From Candidatus Hydrogenedentota bacterium (lineage in GTDB: Bacteria; Hydrogenedentota; Hydrogenedentia; Hydrogenedentales; CAITNO01), in the NCBI GenBank assembly GCA_012730045.1, contig JAAYBR010000143.1:90785-154784 (forward strand): 64,000 nucleotides of DNA. Direction: 5' to 3'. The notes under the pieces are model-generated. The model had not been told where the DNA came from and did no database searches. It was given only the letters and a program-made list of their open reading frames with translations. Numbering within the stretch: the first letter of the stretch is position 1; each line of letters opens with the position of its first letter. This document shows positions 38,334 to 48,050 of the stretch, one piece after another. Both the position numbers and the translations under genes were made by a program.

Positions 38334-38399
38334 GTGCCTTTTCCCGTGTTTCGTTCCGTGCCCCCCCAGTCCTCCATCAGCGACCGTGAACTCGAAGGC
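38086..38399 (+). repeat. Direct repeat R2, copy 2
   Basis: Second copy of 36260-36524, here running into the intact MFS gene. It has a roughly 50-base insertion (about 38141-38190) relative to copy 1. Confidence 0.8.
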
Positions 38400-39884
38400 G
38401 GCATGCGCGCCCTCGTGCTGGACGGGGTGTTTATCCAGTCGCACACGGTGCTGACGACGGGGGCGTTCCTGATCGGGTTTGCGCTGGCGCTGGGGGCGAG
38501 CAACAGCGTGATCGGGGTGCTGGCGGCGCTGGGGCCGCTGGCACTGGCGTTTCAGATCCCGGCGGTGTACCTCGTGCAGCGGCTGCGGTGGCGGAAATGC
38601 ATCGTCCTCGTCGCGGCCACGCTCAGCCGGAGCATGTGGCTGGTGATGGCGGCGATCCCCTTCGTGCTGGAGCGGCGGCTCCAGATCCCGGTGTTCCTCG
38701 GCGCGCTGATGGTCCACTACACCCTGGGGAACATCGGCGGGTGCGCGTTCAACTCGTGGATCCGGGACCTGATCCCCCAGCGCCGCCTGGGCGAGTTTTT
38801 CTCGCGTCGGATGACCCTGGCGACGGCGGCGGGCGCGCTGGTCAGCCTGGGGGCGGGGTTTGGCGTGGACGCGTGGAAGCTCCACCTGCCGGGGGCGCCG
38901 GGCGGCGCGGCGGGCGCGTATGTCGCCGTGTTCCTGCTGGCCATGGTGTTCGGCATGCTGAGCGTGCACCAGCTTTTCCGGGCGCCGGAGCCGGTGATGC
39001 CGACGGGGGCGGACGAGCCCTTCCTCCGGACCCTGCGCCAGCCCCTGCGCGACCGGAATTTCCGGCAGGTGCTGATCTTTCTGGGGGCGTGGAACTTCGC
39101 CCTCAACTTCGCGGCGCCCTTCTTCGCCGTCTACCTCCTCCAGCGGCTGGGGATGGACATGTCCTGGGTCATCGGCCTGACGGTCCTGAGCCAGGCGGTG
39201 AATGTGCTGTTCTTCCGGTTCTGGGGGCGGCTGGCGGACCGGTTCTCGCACAAGGCAGTGCTGGCGGTGTCGGCACCGCTCTTCATCTTCTCGTTCCTGC
39301 TGTGGCCCTTCACCACGATGCCGGAGCAGTACTTTCTCACCATCCCCCTGCTGCTGGTCATTCACATCCTGGCGGGGATCGGCACGGCGGGGGTGAACCT
39401 CTGCACCGGGAATCTCGCCCTGCGGCTCGCGCCCTACGGCAAGGCGGGGGCCTATCTGGCGGTGAACTCCCTGGTGTCCGGGCTGGCGGCGGCGGTCTCC
39501 CCGGTCATCGCGGGGTTCAGCGCCGACTGGTTTGACTCACAGCAGCTTGTGCTGACCCTGCACTACGCCTCCGCAGGGCCCGAGGGCGCGGATTTCGTCA
39601 TGCCCGCCCTGGACCTGCGCGGGCTGGACTTCCTCTTCTTCATCGCGTTCTTCCTGGGGCTGTACGCCATGCACCGGCTGGTGACGGTGCGCGAGGAGGG
39701 CGAGGTGAAGGAGGCGGACGTGCGTCGCGCGCTGCTGGACGAGATGGGCCGCGCGGTGCGCCAGGTGTCCACGGTGGCGGGGGTGCGCCAGATGATCATG
39801 GCCCCCTTCACGCTGTTCCGCCCCGCGCCCGCCCCCGCGCCGGAGGATCAGCCTTCCGGCAACGGCGACGCGAACACGTCGTAG
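38334..39884 (+). CDS. Major facilitator superfamily transporter
   Basis: The 516-residue product has about 12 hydrophobic spans and the loop pattern of MFS permeases (FFRFWGRLADRFSHKAVL between TM8 and TM9). GTG at 38334 is used; GTG at 38346 or ATG at 38403 are alternatives, and the upstream portion also occurs in the duplicated copy. The C-terminal tail (about 70 residues) is cytoplasmic and charged. Substrate unknown. Its 3' end overlaps the convergent rimO gene by 37 bases. Confidence 0.8.
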   Translation: MPFPVFRSVPPQSSISDRELEGGMRALVLDGVFIQSHTVLTTGAFLIGFALALGASNSVIGVLAALGPLALAFQIPAVYLVQRLRWRKCIVLVAATLSRSMWLVMAAIPFVLERRLQIPVFLGALMVHYTLGNIGGCAFNSWIRDLIPQRRLGEFFSRRMTLATAAGALVSLGAGFGVDAWKLHLPGAPGGAAGAYVAVFLLAMVFGMLSVHQLFRAPEPVMPTGADEPFLRTLRQPLRDRNFRQVLIFLGAWNFALNFAAPFFAVYLLQRLGMDMSWVIGLTVLSQAVNVLFFRFWGRLADRFSHKAVLAVSAPLFIFSFLLWPFTTMPEQYFLTIPLLLVIHILAGIGTAGVNLCTGNLALRLAPYGKAGAYLAVNSLVSGLAAAVSPVIAGFSADWFDSQQLVLTLHYASAGPEGADFVMPALDLRGLDFLFFIAFFLGLYAMHRLVTVREEGEVKEADVRRALLDEMGRAVRQVSTVAGVRQMIMAPFTLFRPAPAPAPEDQPSGNGDANTS

Positions 39885-41227
39885 ATGCCCGATGCGGTGA
39901 TGCGGGCGTCCACGAAATCGCCGGCGGCGACCGCGCCCGGCGCGGCGGACAGCCAGATCGTTCCGTCCACCTCGGGGGCCTCAAAGGGTCCCCGGCACTG
40001 CCACAGGCCTGATTCCGGCTCCCGATGCTCGACCAACAGGCGTTCCACCGCGCCCACGCGCGCGGCGTTGAGCTCCGCCGTGACGGCGGCCTGCGCCTCC
40101 AGCAGCCGGAGCCGCCGGCGCTCGCGGGTGGACTCCGTTGGGAGGTCCGGGAACCGCTCCGCCGGGGTGCCCTCCTCGGGGGAATAGGCGAACACGCCCA
40201 GCCAGTGGAAGCGGTATTCCTTCAGCAGGGACACAGCCTCGCGGAAGATCTCGCGGGTTTCGCCGGGGAACCCCGCGATCAGGGTGGTGCGCAGCACCGC
40301 GCCGGGCAGGCGCTTGCGGATGCGGGACAGGAGCCGGGCTGTGCCGAGGGTCGCCGAGGGCCGCCGCATTTTCTTGAGCATTTCCGGTACCAGGTGCTGG
40401 AGGGGAATGTCCAGATACGGGACCACCTTCCCCTCCCCCGCCATGACGTCCAGCAGGCGGTCGGTGATGCCGCCGGGATAGGCATAGAGGCAGCGGACCC
40501 GAAAGTCTCCCGGGACCGCGCACAGGTCGCGGAGCAGCTCCGGCAGCCGGTAGTCGGGGTACAGGTCGTTCCCGTAGGCCGTGATGTCCTGGGCGATGAG
40601 GTTCAGCTCGCGCACCCCCTGGCGCACCAGGCTCCGCGCCTCGCGCAGGAGGAACTCGCGGGGCAGCGACGCGAAAGGCCCCTTGATGGCGGGAATCGCG
40701 CAGAAAGCGCAGCGGTGGTTGCACCCGTCGGCGATCTTGAGCCAGGCCGACGGCCCCGACTCCAGCCGCAGGCGGGGCTGGGCGGGCACCTCGTCCATGG
40801 AGGGGCGCGCCCTGACCAGCGCGGCACATCCCCCCCCGGCGGGCGGCCGGGTGACCGAGGCCACGAGGTCCGCCACCTGGCCGACGCCGACCCATCCGTC
40901 CACCTCGGGGAGCTCCTTCTGGAGTTCGCCGGGGTGGCGCTGGACCAGACAGCCCGCGGCGTAAAGCCGCGCGGGGCGTCCCGTGGCCTTCTTGCGCTCG
41001 GCCCACGCCACCAGGGACTCCACGCTCTGGATCTTCGCGTCGGCGATGAACCCGCAGGTCAGGACGACCACGGCGTCAAAATCCTGCCGGCATTCGTCGG
41101 GATCCATCGGTGCGACGCGGACCTCGCAGCCCCTGCGGGCAAGGGCGCCGGCGACATGCTCCATGTCCACGGTGTTCTTGTCGCAGCCCAGCGTGACCAA
41201 ACCTATCCGGGGCTTTTTCGCGGGCAT
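39848..41227 (-). CDS. rimO: Ribosomal protein S12 methylthiotransferase RimO
   Basis: The 459-residue product is a methylthiotransferase: an N-terminal MTTase domain with cluster cysteines C15, C58 and C93. A radical-SAM domain follows with C169, C173 and C176 in ADGCNHRCAFCAIP, then a C-terminal TRAM-like domain. IPAIKG and the spacing of the first cysteine (VTLGCDKNTVD) favour RimO over MiaB. RimO adds a methylthio group to an aspartate of ribosomal protein S12, using two 4Fe-4S clusters. Confidence 0.88.
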   Translation of the reverse strand: MPAKKPRIGLVTLGCDKNTVDMEHVAGALARRGCEVRVAPMDPDECRQDFDAVVVLTCGFIADAKIQSVESLVAWAERKKATGRPARLYAAGCLVQRHPGELQKELPEVDGWVGVGQVADLVASVTRPPAGGGCAALVRARPSMDEVPAQPRLRLESGPSAWLKIADGCNHRCAFCAIPAIKGPFASLPREFLLREARSLVRQGVRELNLIAQDITAYGNDLYPDYRLPELLRDLCAVPGDFRVRCLYAYPGGITDRLLDVMAGEGKVVPYLDIPLQHLVPEMLKKMRRPSATLGTARLLSRIRKRLPGAVLRTTLIAGFPGETREIFREAVSLLKEYRFHWLGVFAYSPEEGTPAERFPDLPTESTRERRRLRLLEAQAAVTAELNAARVGAVERLLVEHREPESGLWQCRGPFEAPEVDGTIWLSAAPGAVAAGDFVDARITASGIYDVFASPLPEG

Positions 41228-41318
41228 TTGCGGTTTCCCGGCTCCTTTGGTAGCATGACGCGGCGTTTTTGCCGCAAGTTTCCCGATCTCACACCTTCAC
41301 GGGACCGGAGCAGTGTAC

Positions 41319-42896
41319 ATGGAAGCAGGACACGGATTCAGCGTTCTTGACTGGGCAATCATCCTCGTCTACATGGCGGGGATGCTGGTCATCGGCGCGG
41401 TGGTGTCCCGCCGCCAGAACGACACGGAGGAGTTCTTCCTCGGCGGGCGCACCATGCCCGCGTGGGCGGTCGCGCTCTCCGTCATCGCGTCCTCCCTGAG
41501 CGCGGCCACGTTCATCGGCGTGCCGCAGATGTCCTTCTCCGGCGATTTGCGCTACCTCTCGACCTACATCGGGGCGTGCCTTGGCGGGTTCGTGGTGGCG
41601 GTGTTCTTCGTGCCCCCGCTGTACCGCGCCGGGACCATCACCATTTACGGGTATCTGGAGCGGCGCTACGGCGTTGCGGCCAAGATCGCGGCCTCCGCCC
41701 TCTTCCTCTTCGGGCGGCTGCTGTCCTCCGGCGCGCGGCTGTTCATGGCGGGGATCGGCTTCGCCCTCATGTGGTACGGGGGCACCTCCCCCGGCGAGCT
41801 GGTCCCCGTGATCATCGTCCTGGGCGTCGTGGGCACCATCTACACGGTGTGCGGCGGCATCCGCGCCGTGATCTGGACCGACACCGTCCAGATCACCGTG
41901 ACGGTCATCGCGGCGACGGCGGCGGTGTTCTTCCTGCTGCGGTCCATCCCCCTGCCGGTTCCGGAGATTGTGGCCGCGCTACGGACCGCCGAGGGGGGCG
42001 ACAAGCTCCTCCTCGTGGACACCAGTCTGAGCCTCAGCTCCCCTTACACCATCTGGGCGGGGGTGTTTGCCATGACCGTGGTGACCGTCTCCACGCACGG
42101 GGTGGACCACGACATGCTCCAACGGGTCATGTCGGCGCGGTCGCCCCTGCGGGGCGGAATGGCGCTGGCGGGCTCCATGCTCCTCACGGTGCCGGTGGTG
42201 GCGCTGTTCCTGGGCATCGGCCTGCTGCTGCACATTTATTACGCCCGCCCGGACCTCATGGGCGCGGCGGCCCCGGCGGACGTGCTGGCGGACACCAAGG
42301 ACGTCTTTCCGCAGTATGTGCTCTGGCACATCCCTTCCGGGCTGCGGGGGCTCATCATGGCGGGGCTGTTCGCCTCCGCCATGAGCACCTTCGACTCGGC
42401 GATCAACGCCATGGCGAGCTGCCTGATCGCGGACATCTACCTGCCCTGGCTCGCCTGGCGCGGCCGCCGCGACGGGTCCACGGACGGCGCCAAGGAGACC
42501 CATCTGGCGGCGTCCCGCACCGCCGTGGCCCTCATGGGCGCGGGACTCACGGTCTTCGCCGTCTTTGCCGTGTACATGCAGCAGAGCGGCAACACGCGGC
42601 TGATAGACTTCGCCCTGGGGGTCATGGCCTTCGCGCTGGCGCCGCTGCTGGGCGTGTTCTGCGCGGCCCTGTTCACCCGGCGCGGCAACGCGGCCAGCAT
42701 GCTGCTTGCCACCGCCATCGGTGTGGTGCTGGTGCTGCTGCTCCAGCCGTGGATGTTCCCCGCCGTCCGGTGGGAATGGTCCGTCGGCTGGCCCTGGCAC
42801 TGGGTGATTGTCAGCCCGGTCTGTTTCCTGATCTGCATCGCCGGAAGGCCCGCGCCGGTGCGCGGGACCGACGGCCCGGAGGACGCCGCATGTTGA
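41319..42896 (+). CDS. Sodium:solute symporter family transporter
   Basis: The ATG at 41319 is chosen because GGAG lies 8 bases upstream; a GTG at 41313 is possible. The 525-residue product has about 13 spans and SSF signatures: DTEEFFLGGRTMPAWAVALS near residue 32, SSLSAATFIG, and GLFASAMSTFDSAINAM (about 346-362). The closest known roles are sugar, sialic acid or nucleoside uptake with sodium. It overlaps the CNT gene by 7 bases, suggesting the two serve related nutrients, probably nucleosides or sugars (inference). Confidence 0.85.
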   Translation: MEAGHGFSVLDWAIILVYMAGMLVIGAVVSRRQNDTEEFFLGGRTMPAWAVALSVIASSLSAATFIGVPQMSFSGDLRYLSTYIGACLGGFVVAVFFVPPLYRAGTITIYGYLERRYGVAAKIAASALFLFGRLLSSGARLFMAGIGFALMWYGGTSPGELVPVIIVLGVVGTIYTVCGGIRAVIWTDTVQITVTVIAATAAVFFLLRSIPLPVPEIVAALRTAEGGDKLLLVDTSLSLSSPYTIWAGVFAMTVVTVSTHGVDHDMLQRVMSARSPLRGGMALAGSMLLTVPVVALFLGIGLLLHIYYARPDLMGAAAPADVLADTKDVFPQYVLWHIPSGLRGLIMAGLFASAMSTFDSAINAMASCLIADIYLPWLAWRGRRDGSTDGAKETHLAASRTAVALMGAGLTVFAVFAVYMQQSGNTRLIDFALGVMAFALAPLLGVFCAALFTRRGNAASMLLATAIGVVLVLLLQPWMFPAVRWEWSVGWPWHWVIVSPVCFLICIAGRPAPVRGTDGPEDAAC

Positions 42897-44158
42897 GACT
42901 GGTCAGCGGGCTGGGGCTGGTGTGCTTTTTCGTCATGGCCTGGGCGCTTTCGGAGAACCGCAGAAAAGTGCCGTGGCGGGTGGTGTTATGGAGCGTGGGA
43001 CTCCAGGCGGCGCTGGGCCTGCTCGTGCTGCGCACCGGATGGGGGCGCGGCTTCTTCGCGGGGGTCAAGGCGGGTTTCGACCTGCTGACCGAAGGGTCCA
43101 CCGCGGGGGCGCAGTTCCTCTTCGGGTCCCTGTCCCAGGTGTTCATCCTCGACCACGCGATGGCCCCGGGGCCGGGCGGCGAGATGGCGCAGCAGGCCCC
43201 CTTCGTGGTGAGCGCCGTGTTTGCGTTCAACGTCCTTCCGGTGATCATTTTCGTGGCGGCGGTCTCCGCCATGCTCCAGCATTTCGGCGTGATCCAGGCC
43301 GTGGTGCGGGGCATGGCCTGGCTCATGCGGCGGACCATGAAAACCTCCGGCGCGGAGACCTTCGGCGCGGCCCTGCTGGTGTTCACGGGCATCGAGTCCG
43401 CCACGGCCCTCGGCGGCTATCTGGCGAAAATGACCCGCTCCGAGCTGTTCACCATCCAGACGGCCTACATGGCCACCATCGCCGCGAGCGTCATGGTGGC
43501 CTATGCGTCCTTCGGCGCGGAGCCGGGCCACCTGCTGGCGGCGTCGCTCATGAGCGCCCCGGCGGCCATCGCCCTGGCGAAGCTCATGGTGCCGGAAACG
43601 GGAACGCCGGAGACCGGCTCCGCCGCCCACCGCTTCGAGATGCCCGTCGAGAGCGTGAACGTCTTCGACGCGGCGGCGCGCGGGGCCGCCACGGGCCTGA
43701 ACATGGCCCTGAACGTCGGCGCGCTGCTGATCGTCTTTGTCGGCCTGATCTTCCTGCTGGACAAGGGGGCCACGGCCCTGACCGGGGAAAAGCTGACCGT
43801 GATCCTCGGGGTGGCGTTCCGGCCCTTCGCATGGCTCATGGGCGTGCCCGGGCCGGACATCCGCACAGCCTCCGAACTGCTGGCCACCAAGACCGTGTTC
43901 AACGAGTTTCTGGCCTACCAGCAGCTCCAGACGCTGATTGCCGACGGCGCGCTGTCCAGGCGCAGCGTCGTCATCCTCACCTACGCCCTCTGCGGCTTTG
44001 CCAATCTGGGCAGCATGGGGATCCTCATCGGCGGCCTGTCCGCCCTCGCCCCCGAGCGCCGCGCCGAAATCGCACGCCTCAGCCTGTGGGCCGTCGTTTC
44101 CGGCACCCTCGCCTCCTTCTGCACCGCCTGCATCGCCGGGATGCTCGCGGCGGAGTAG
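42890..44158 (+). CDS. Concentrative nucleoside transporter (NupC/CNT family)
   Basis: The ATG at 42890 has GGAGG 7 bases upstream and overlaps the symporter stop; longer in-frame extensions are shadows. The 422-residue product carries CNT motifs: FTGIESATALGGYLAKMTRS (about 164-183), AYMATIAASVMVAYASFG, TVFNEFLAYQQL (about 335-346), and the C-terminal YALCGFANLGSMGI. CNT proteins import nucleosides with protons or sodium. Confidence 0.88.
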   Translation: MLRLVSGLGLVCFFVMAWALSENRRKVPWRVVLWSVGLQAALGLLVLRTGWGRGFFAGVKAGFDLLTEGSTAGAQFLFGSLSQVFILDHAMAPGPGGEMAQQAPFVVSAVFAFNVLPVIIFVAAVSAMLQHFGVIQAVVRGMAWLMRRTMKTSGAETFGAALLVFTGIESATALGGYLAKMTRSELFTIQTAYMATIAASVMVAYASFGAEPGHLLAASLMSAPAAIALAKLMVPETGTPETGSAAHRFEMPVESVNVFDAAARGAATGLNMALNVGALLIVFVGLIFLLDKGATALTGEKLTVILGVAFRPFAWLMGVPGPDIRTASELLATKTVFNEFLAYQQLQTLIADGALSRRSVVILTYALCGFANLGSMGILIGGLSALAPERRAEIARLSLWAVVSGTLASFCTACIAGMLAAE

Positions 44159-44513
44159 TCCGCGCGGGCGGCGGGACGCTTGCGTAACAAGAATGGCCGA
44201 TCGGGGCGGTTTGCGTACCGCCGCCGTCCCGGCGGCCTTGTCTTAGGTGCTTGCCAGGCCCCCCTTCCCCTGCCCCAAAACGGGCAGGCGGCCTGAAATC
44301 GGGCGGGTTTCCGGGGGCCTTCGGGGAATGGGCGGTCTTTCTTCATTTCTCGTAAATCCTTGCGGGACAATGTTTATGAAGAGCATAATATCCCCATGTT
44401 GCGGGGAGGCCCTGTTGGCACGGCCCTTGCCTTTCCCCTGCGGGCCGGTTTGGTGTTTCGCGCAGAGCGCGGCCGGTCCGATCCAACCCCCAAGCGGAAG
44501 CGGAGAGAAGAGC
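44159..44513. other. Intergenic region upstream of the Gld-like ABC operon
   Basis: Two overlapping hairpins (GGCGGT-TTGCGT-ACCGCC at 44205-44222 and CCGCCG-TCC-CGGCGG at 44221-44235) follow the CNT gene and may end its transcript. A predicted promoter lies at 44360-44389. No gene is seen. Confidence 0.5.
44360..44389 (+). promoter_or_regulatory. Predicted promoter of the Gld-like ABC operon
   Basis: TTGCGG (44360-44365), 18 bases, then CATAAT (44384-44389), about 125 bases before the ATPase start. Confidence 0.4.
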
Positions 44514-45467
44514 ATGATCAGAGCAAAGAAGCTGACGATGCATTACGGTCCCGTGGTGGCGCTGGACAATGTGTCGTTCGAGGTGAACCGGGGAGAAATC
44601 GTCGGTTTGCTGGGCCCGAACGGCGCGGGGAAGTCCACGTGCATGAAGATCCTGACGACCTACCTGTACCCGACGCGGGGCACGGCGGAGGTCGGCGGGG
44701 TGGACGTGCTGAAGGACCCCCTGAAGGTGCGCAAGCTCATCGGCTACCTGCCGGAGATCCTGCCGCTGTACATGGACATGGAGGTGCGGTCGTACCTCCA
44801 GTTCGTGGGGCGGGCGCGGGGCCTTTCAGGCGGCACCCTGAACAGCCGGATCAACGCCGTGTTGGAGACGTGCGGGCTGCGCCCCATGTTCCGCAAGGTG
44901 GTCCGGGAGCTGTCCAAGGGGTACAAGCAGCGCACGGCGCTGGCGCAGGCGCTGATCCACGACCCCGACGTGATCATCCTGGACGAGCCGACGTCGGGCC
45001 TGGACCCGCACCAGATCCTGGAAATCCGCCACCTCATCGAGCGGCTGGCGAAGGAGAAGACGGTGATCCTCTCCACGCACATCCTCCAGGAGGTGGAGAC
45101 GACGGCGGACCGCATTGTGATCATCAACCGCGGCCGGATCGTCGGCGACGGCACGCTGGAGGAGCTCCGGAGCAAGGCCAAGGACGGCGAGCGGATCCTG
45201 GTGGCCGTCGAGGGCGCTTCCGACGAGGCCGAGCGCCTGCTTTCGGGCGTGGAGGGCGTCCGCCGGGTCGAGGCCGCCGGAAAGGTGGACGGGTGCCCGG
45301 CCTTCACCCTGCACACGGCTTCGGGCCGTAACCCCTGGCGCGAGGTGAACGAGCTGGCGCGGGGGCGCAACTGGAAGCTGCGGGAGCTGGGCGACCGGCC
45401 CCTGACGCTTGAGGAAACCTTTCTGAGGCTGACCGAACGGGCGACGCAGGGCGCGGCTCGCGACTAG
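44514..45467 (+). CDS. ABC transporter ATPase, GldA-like
   Basis: The ATG at 44514 follows GGAGAG; a longer upstream frame is rejected. The 317-residue product has Walker A GPNGAGKST (34-42), signature LSKGYKQR (about 138-145), Walker B VIILDEPTSGLDP (about 158-170) and the switch histidine in STHILQE. The C-terminal 90 residues are a small domain common in ABC-2 exporters. It is followed 12 bases later by the fused permease gene, so it should energise that exporter at the inner membrane. Confidence 0.88.
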   Translation: MIRAKKLTMHYGPVVALDNVSFEVNRGEIVGLLGPNGAGKSTCMKILTTYLYPTRGTAEVGGVDVLKDPLKVRKLIGYLPEILPLYMDMEVRSYLQFVGRARGLSGGTLNSRINAVLETCGLRPMFRKVVRELSKGYKQRTALAQALIHDPDVIILDEPTSGLDPHQILEIRHLIERLAKEKTVILSTHILQEVETTADRIVIINRGRIVGDGTLEELRSKAKDGERILVAVEGASDEAERLLSGVEGVRRVEAAGKVDGCPAFTLHTASGRNPWREVNELARGRNWKLRELGDRPLTLEETFLRLTERATQGAARD

Positions 45468-45479
45468 GAGAGAGAACCA

Positions 45480-48023
45480 ATGCGCAACATCATCGCCATA
45501 CTTCGCAGGGACCTGGGCGCCTACTTCACGTCGCCCATTGGCTACATCTTCATGATGGTGTTCATCACCATCAGCGTGGGGCTGTACATCACCTCCTTCT
45601 TCGTGTTCCCCGTGGCCGACATGCGGCCCTACTTCGAGAACCTCCCGCTCCTGCTGTGCGTGTTCATCCCCGCGGTGACCATGCGCATCTGGGCGGAGGA
45701 GCGCAAGGAGAACACCTGGGAGATGCTCCTGACCTTCCCCATGCAGGCGTGGGAGCTGGTCATGGGCAAGTTCTTCGCCGCCCTGGTCTTCTACGTCATC
45801 ACCCTGGCCGCCACCTTCACCGTGCCGGCCATGCTTTTCTCCCTGGGGACCCCGGACCCCGGGATGATCCTCGGCGGGTACCTCGGCACCCTGCTCATGG
45901 GCGCCTTCTTCCTGTCCCTGGGCATCCTCTTCTCGGGGTTTTTCAAGGACCAGATCGTCGCCTTCGTGGTGACGCTCCTGACCTGCCTGGGCTTCTTCCT
46001 GCTGGGCACGTCGTTCATCTCCGCCTACATTGACGGCCGCGTGGCGGGGCTCGGCTCCCTCCTCTCCGACCTGATGGGCGTGTTCACGCACTACACCCCC
46101 TTCGTGCGCGGCGTGGTGGACGTGGCCGACCTGGCCTTCTTCCTTGCGTGGATCGTTATCTTTCTGGCGCTGAACGTGCTCTTCATTGACGGGCGCAACC
46201 GCCCGCGCGCGCGGACCATCTTCGCCGCGGCCGTGGTGATGAGCGCGGCCATCGGCCTGCTCTTCAACTACCTGCTGGCGGGCAGCAGCATCGCCCGCGC
46301 CGACCTGACGGAGGGAAAGATCTACACGGTGTCCGACGCGACGCGCGACATCCTGTCCAAACTGGACAGCGAGGTGCAGGTGAAGGTGTACATCACGCCG
46401 AAGGACAAGATGCCGACGCAGATGCGCGCGCTGGAGACGGACATCACGGACAAGCTGGACGAGCTGCGCATCGCCGCGGGCGGCAATCTGTCCTACGACG
46501 TGGTCTACCTGGAGGCCGCCAACATCCAGTACACCGAGCCGGAGGCCGAGAAGGAGGACGGGGAGAAGGACGAGAACGAGGCCATTGAGAAGCGCATGCT
46601 GGACAAGGGTGTGGAGCCTTTCAGCGTTCAGGCCATCAGCGAGGACGAGATGACCAACAAGCTCGTCTACTCCAGCATGGGCATCGCCTACAAGGACAAG
46701 GCCGAGGAGATCCTGCCGCAGGTCATCCCCGACGAGATGAACAGCGGCGGCTTCGGCGCCGTGCCGCTCTCCCAGCTGGAGTACCGCGTGGCCAACACGG
46801 TCTACAAGATGAGCCGGACCAAGGCCCCCGTGGTCGCCCTGGTGGCGCCGAAGGAGGCGGTCAGCATCGACCCGCAGATCCGGGCGATGATGATGCAGAT
46901 GGGCCAGCCCGTGCCCGACCAGGAGGACCCCTACGAGGTCCTGCAGCAGGTGCTGGAGATGGAGAAGTACGAGGTTCAGCGCGTGGACCTGACCAAGGAC
47001 AGCCCGCTTCCGGAAGAGTACGACACCCTGGTGGTCGTGAACCCGCGCAGCCTGAACGAGCGGCAGCTCTGGGAGATCAACCGGGCGCTGCACAGCGGCA
47101 GGCCGGTGGTCATGGCGGTGCAGACCTACGAGTGGAACTACCAGGCCACCCGCCAGGGCACGCAGATCCAGCGCCGCGAGGAAAACCCGGGGGTTAACCC
47201 GCTGCTGGAGAAGTACGGCCTGGGCGTGAGCGACGCCGTGCTCATGGACACCAGCCACACGACCCTGACCATGCAGGGCGGCCAGGGCATCCAGGCGCTG
47301 ATGGGCCAGCCGTTCAAGCTGCCCACGCACATCGTGGTCGGGAACGCCACCATGGACCCGGAGTCCCCGGTCACCAACCGCCTCAGCCAGCTCCTGTACC
47401 TCTGGGGCACCGCGCTGGATCTCAAGGAGGACAAGCTCAAGGAGCTTAACCTGGAAGCGAAGACCCTCATGCGCAGTTCCGGCGGCGCGTGGACCGTTCC
47501 GGGGAAAGACCAGATGACCGGGCAGTCTTTCGAGGCGCCGGCCTCCGGACAGTCCTACCCGCTCATGGCCGTGGTGACGGGCCAGTTCCCGGACGCCTAC
47601 GCCGGGACGCCGCGTCCCGCGTGGCCCAAACCCGAGCAGCAGCCCGGCATGCCCCCCGCCCCGGACGAGCCGGACAACGAGCCCGCCGCGTCGCCCGTGG
47701 AGGCGAAGCCCTCGAAACTGGTGCTGCTGGGCTGCTCCGAGCTGTTCCGCAAGAACTTCCTCCAGCGCGCCAATCTGGACCTGTTCCTGAACAGTGTGGA
47801 TTCGGTGTCGCTGGACGAGAACCTCATCAAGGTGCGCGGCCGCAAGCCGGTGGACCGGATCATCAGCGAGAAGCTGTCCGACACCACCAAGATGGTCTGG
47901 CGCTTCGCGAACTACGGCCTGGCCAACCTGGTCATCGCGGCTGCCGGCCTCGCCGTGTTCGCCTACCGCCGGAGCGCGCGCAACGCCTACACGGTCGCGC
48001 AGGCGCGGCAACAGGCCAATTAA
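45480..48023 (+). CDS. Fused ABC-2 permease (GldF-like) and GldG-like protein
   Basis: Residues 1-240 are an ABC-2 permease with six spans (FTSPIGYIFMMVFITISVGLY, RIWAEERKENTWEMLLTFPM typical of GldF). A seventh span (about 245-270) leads into a long periplasmic GldG-type region (about 275-810: LTEGKIYTVSDATRDILSKL, YEVLQQVLEMEKYEVQRVDL). A C-terminal span (LVIAAAGLAVFAYRRSAR) ends it. In Flavobacterium GldF and GldG are separate. Here one 847-residue chain carries both. The exported substrate is unknown. Confidence 0.85.
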   Translation: MRNIIAILRRDLGAYFTSPIGYIFMMVFITISVGLYITSFFVFPVADMRPYFENLPLLLCVFIPAVTMRIWAEERKENTWEMLLTFPMQAWELVMGKFFAALVFYVITLAATFTVPAMLFSLGTPDPGMILGGYLGTLLMGAFFLSLGILFSGFFKDQIVAFVVTLLTCLGFFLLGTSFISAYIDGRVAGLGSLLSDLMGVFTHYTPFVRGVVDVADLAFFLAWIVIFLALNVLFIDGRNRPRARTIFAAAVVMSAAIGLLFNYLLAGSSIARADLTEGKIYTVSDATRDILSKLDSEVQVKVYITPKDKMPTQMRALETDITDKLDELRIAAGGNLSYDVVYLEAANIQYTEPEAEKEDGEKDENEAIEKRMLDKGVEPFSVQAISEDEMTNKLVYSSMGIAYKDKAEEILPQVIPDEMNSGGFGAVPLSQLEYRVANTVYKMSRTKAPVVALVAPKEAVSIDPQIRAMMMQMGQPVPDQEDPYEVLQQVLEMEKYEVQRVDLTKDSPLPEEYDTLVVVNPRSLNERQLWEINRALHSGRPVVMAVQTYEWNYQATRQGTQIQRREENPGVNPLLEKYGLGVSDAVLMDTSHTTLTMQGGQGIQALMGQPFKLPTHIVVGNATMDPESPVTNRLSQLLYLWGTALDLKEDKLKELNLEAKTLMRSSGGAWTVPGKDQMTGQSFEAPASGQSYPLMAVVTGQFPDAYAGTPRPAWPKPEQQPGMPPAPDEPDNEPAASPVEAKPSKLVLLGCSELFRKNFLQRANLDLFLNSVDSVSLDENLIKVRGRKPVDRIISEKLSDTTKMVWRFANYGLANLVIAAAGLAVFAYRRSARNAYTVAQARQQAN

Positions 48024-48050
48024 GAACCTCTAAACAGCGGAGACAAGACA

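Noticed and set aside
44205-44235. Two overlapping hairpins as an attenuator or riboswitch
   Set aside because: They lie directly after the CNT gene and more than 270 bases before the next start; a simple terminator role is more likely and no known aptamer motif is seen.
44826-48011. A 1061-codon minus-strand frame opposite the Gld-like fusion gene
   Set aside because: Its composition (His, Leu, Val, Arg-rich) mirrors the coding strand, and the plus strand encodes recognisable ABC proteins.
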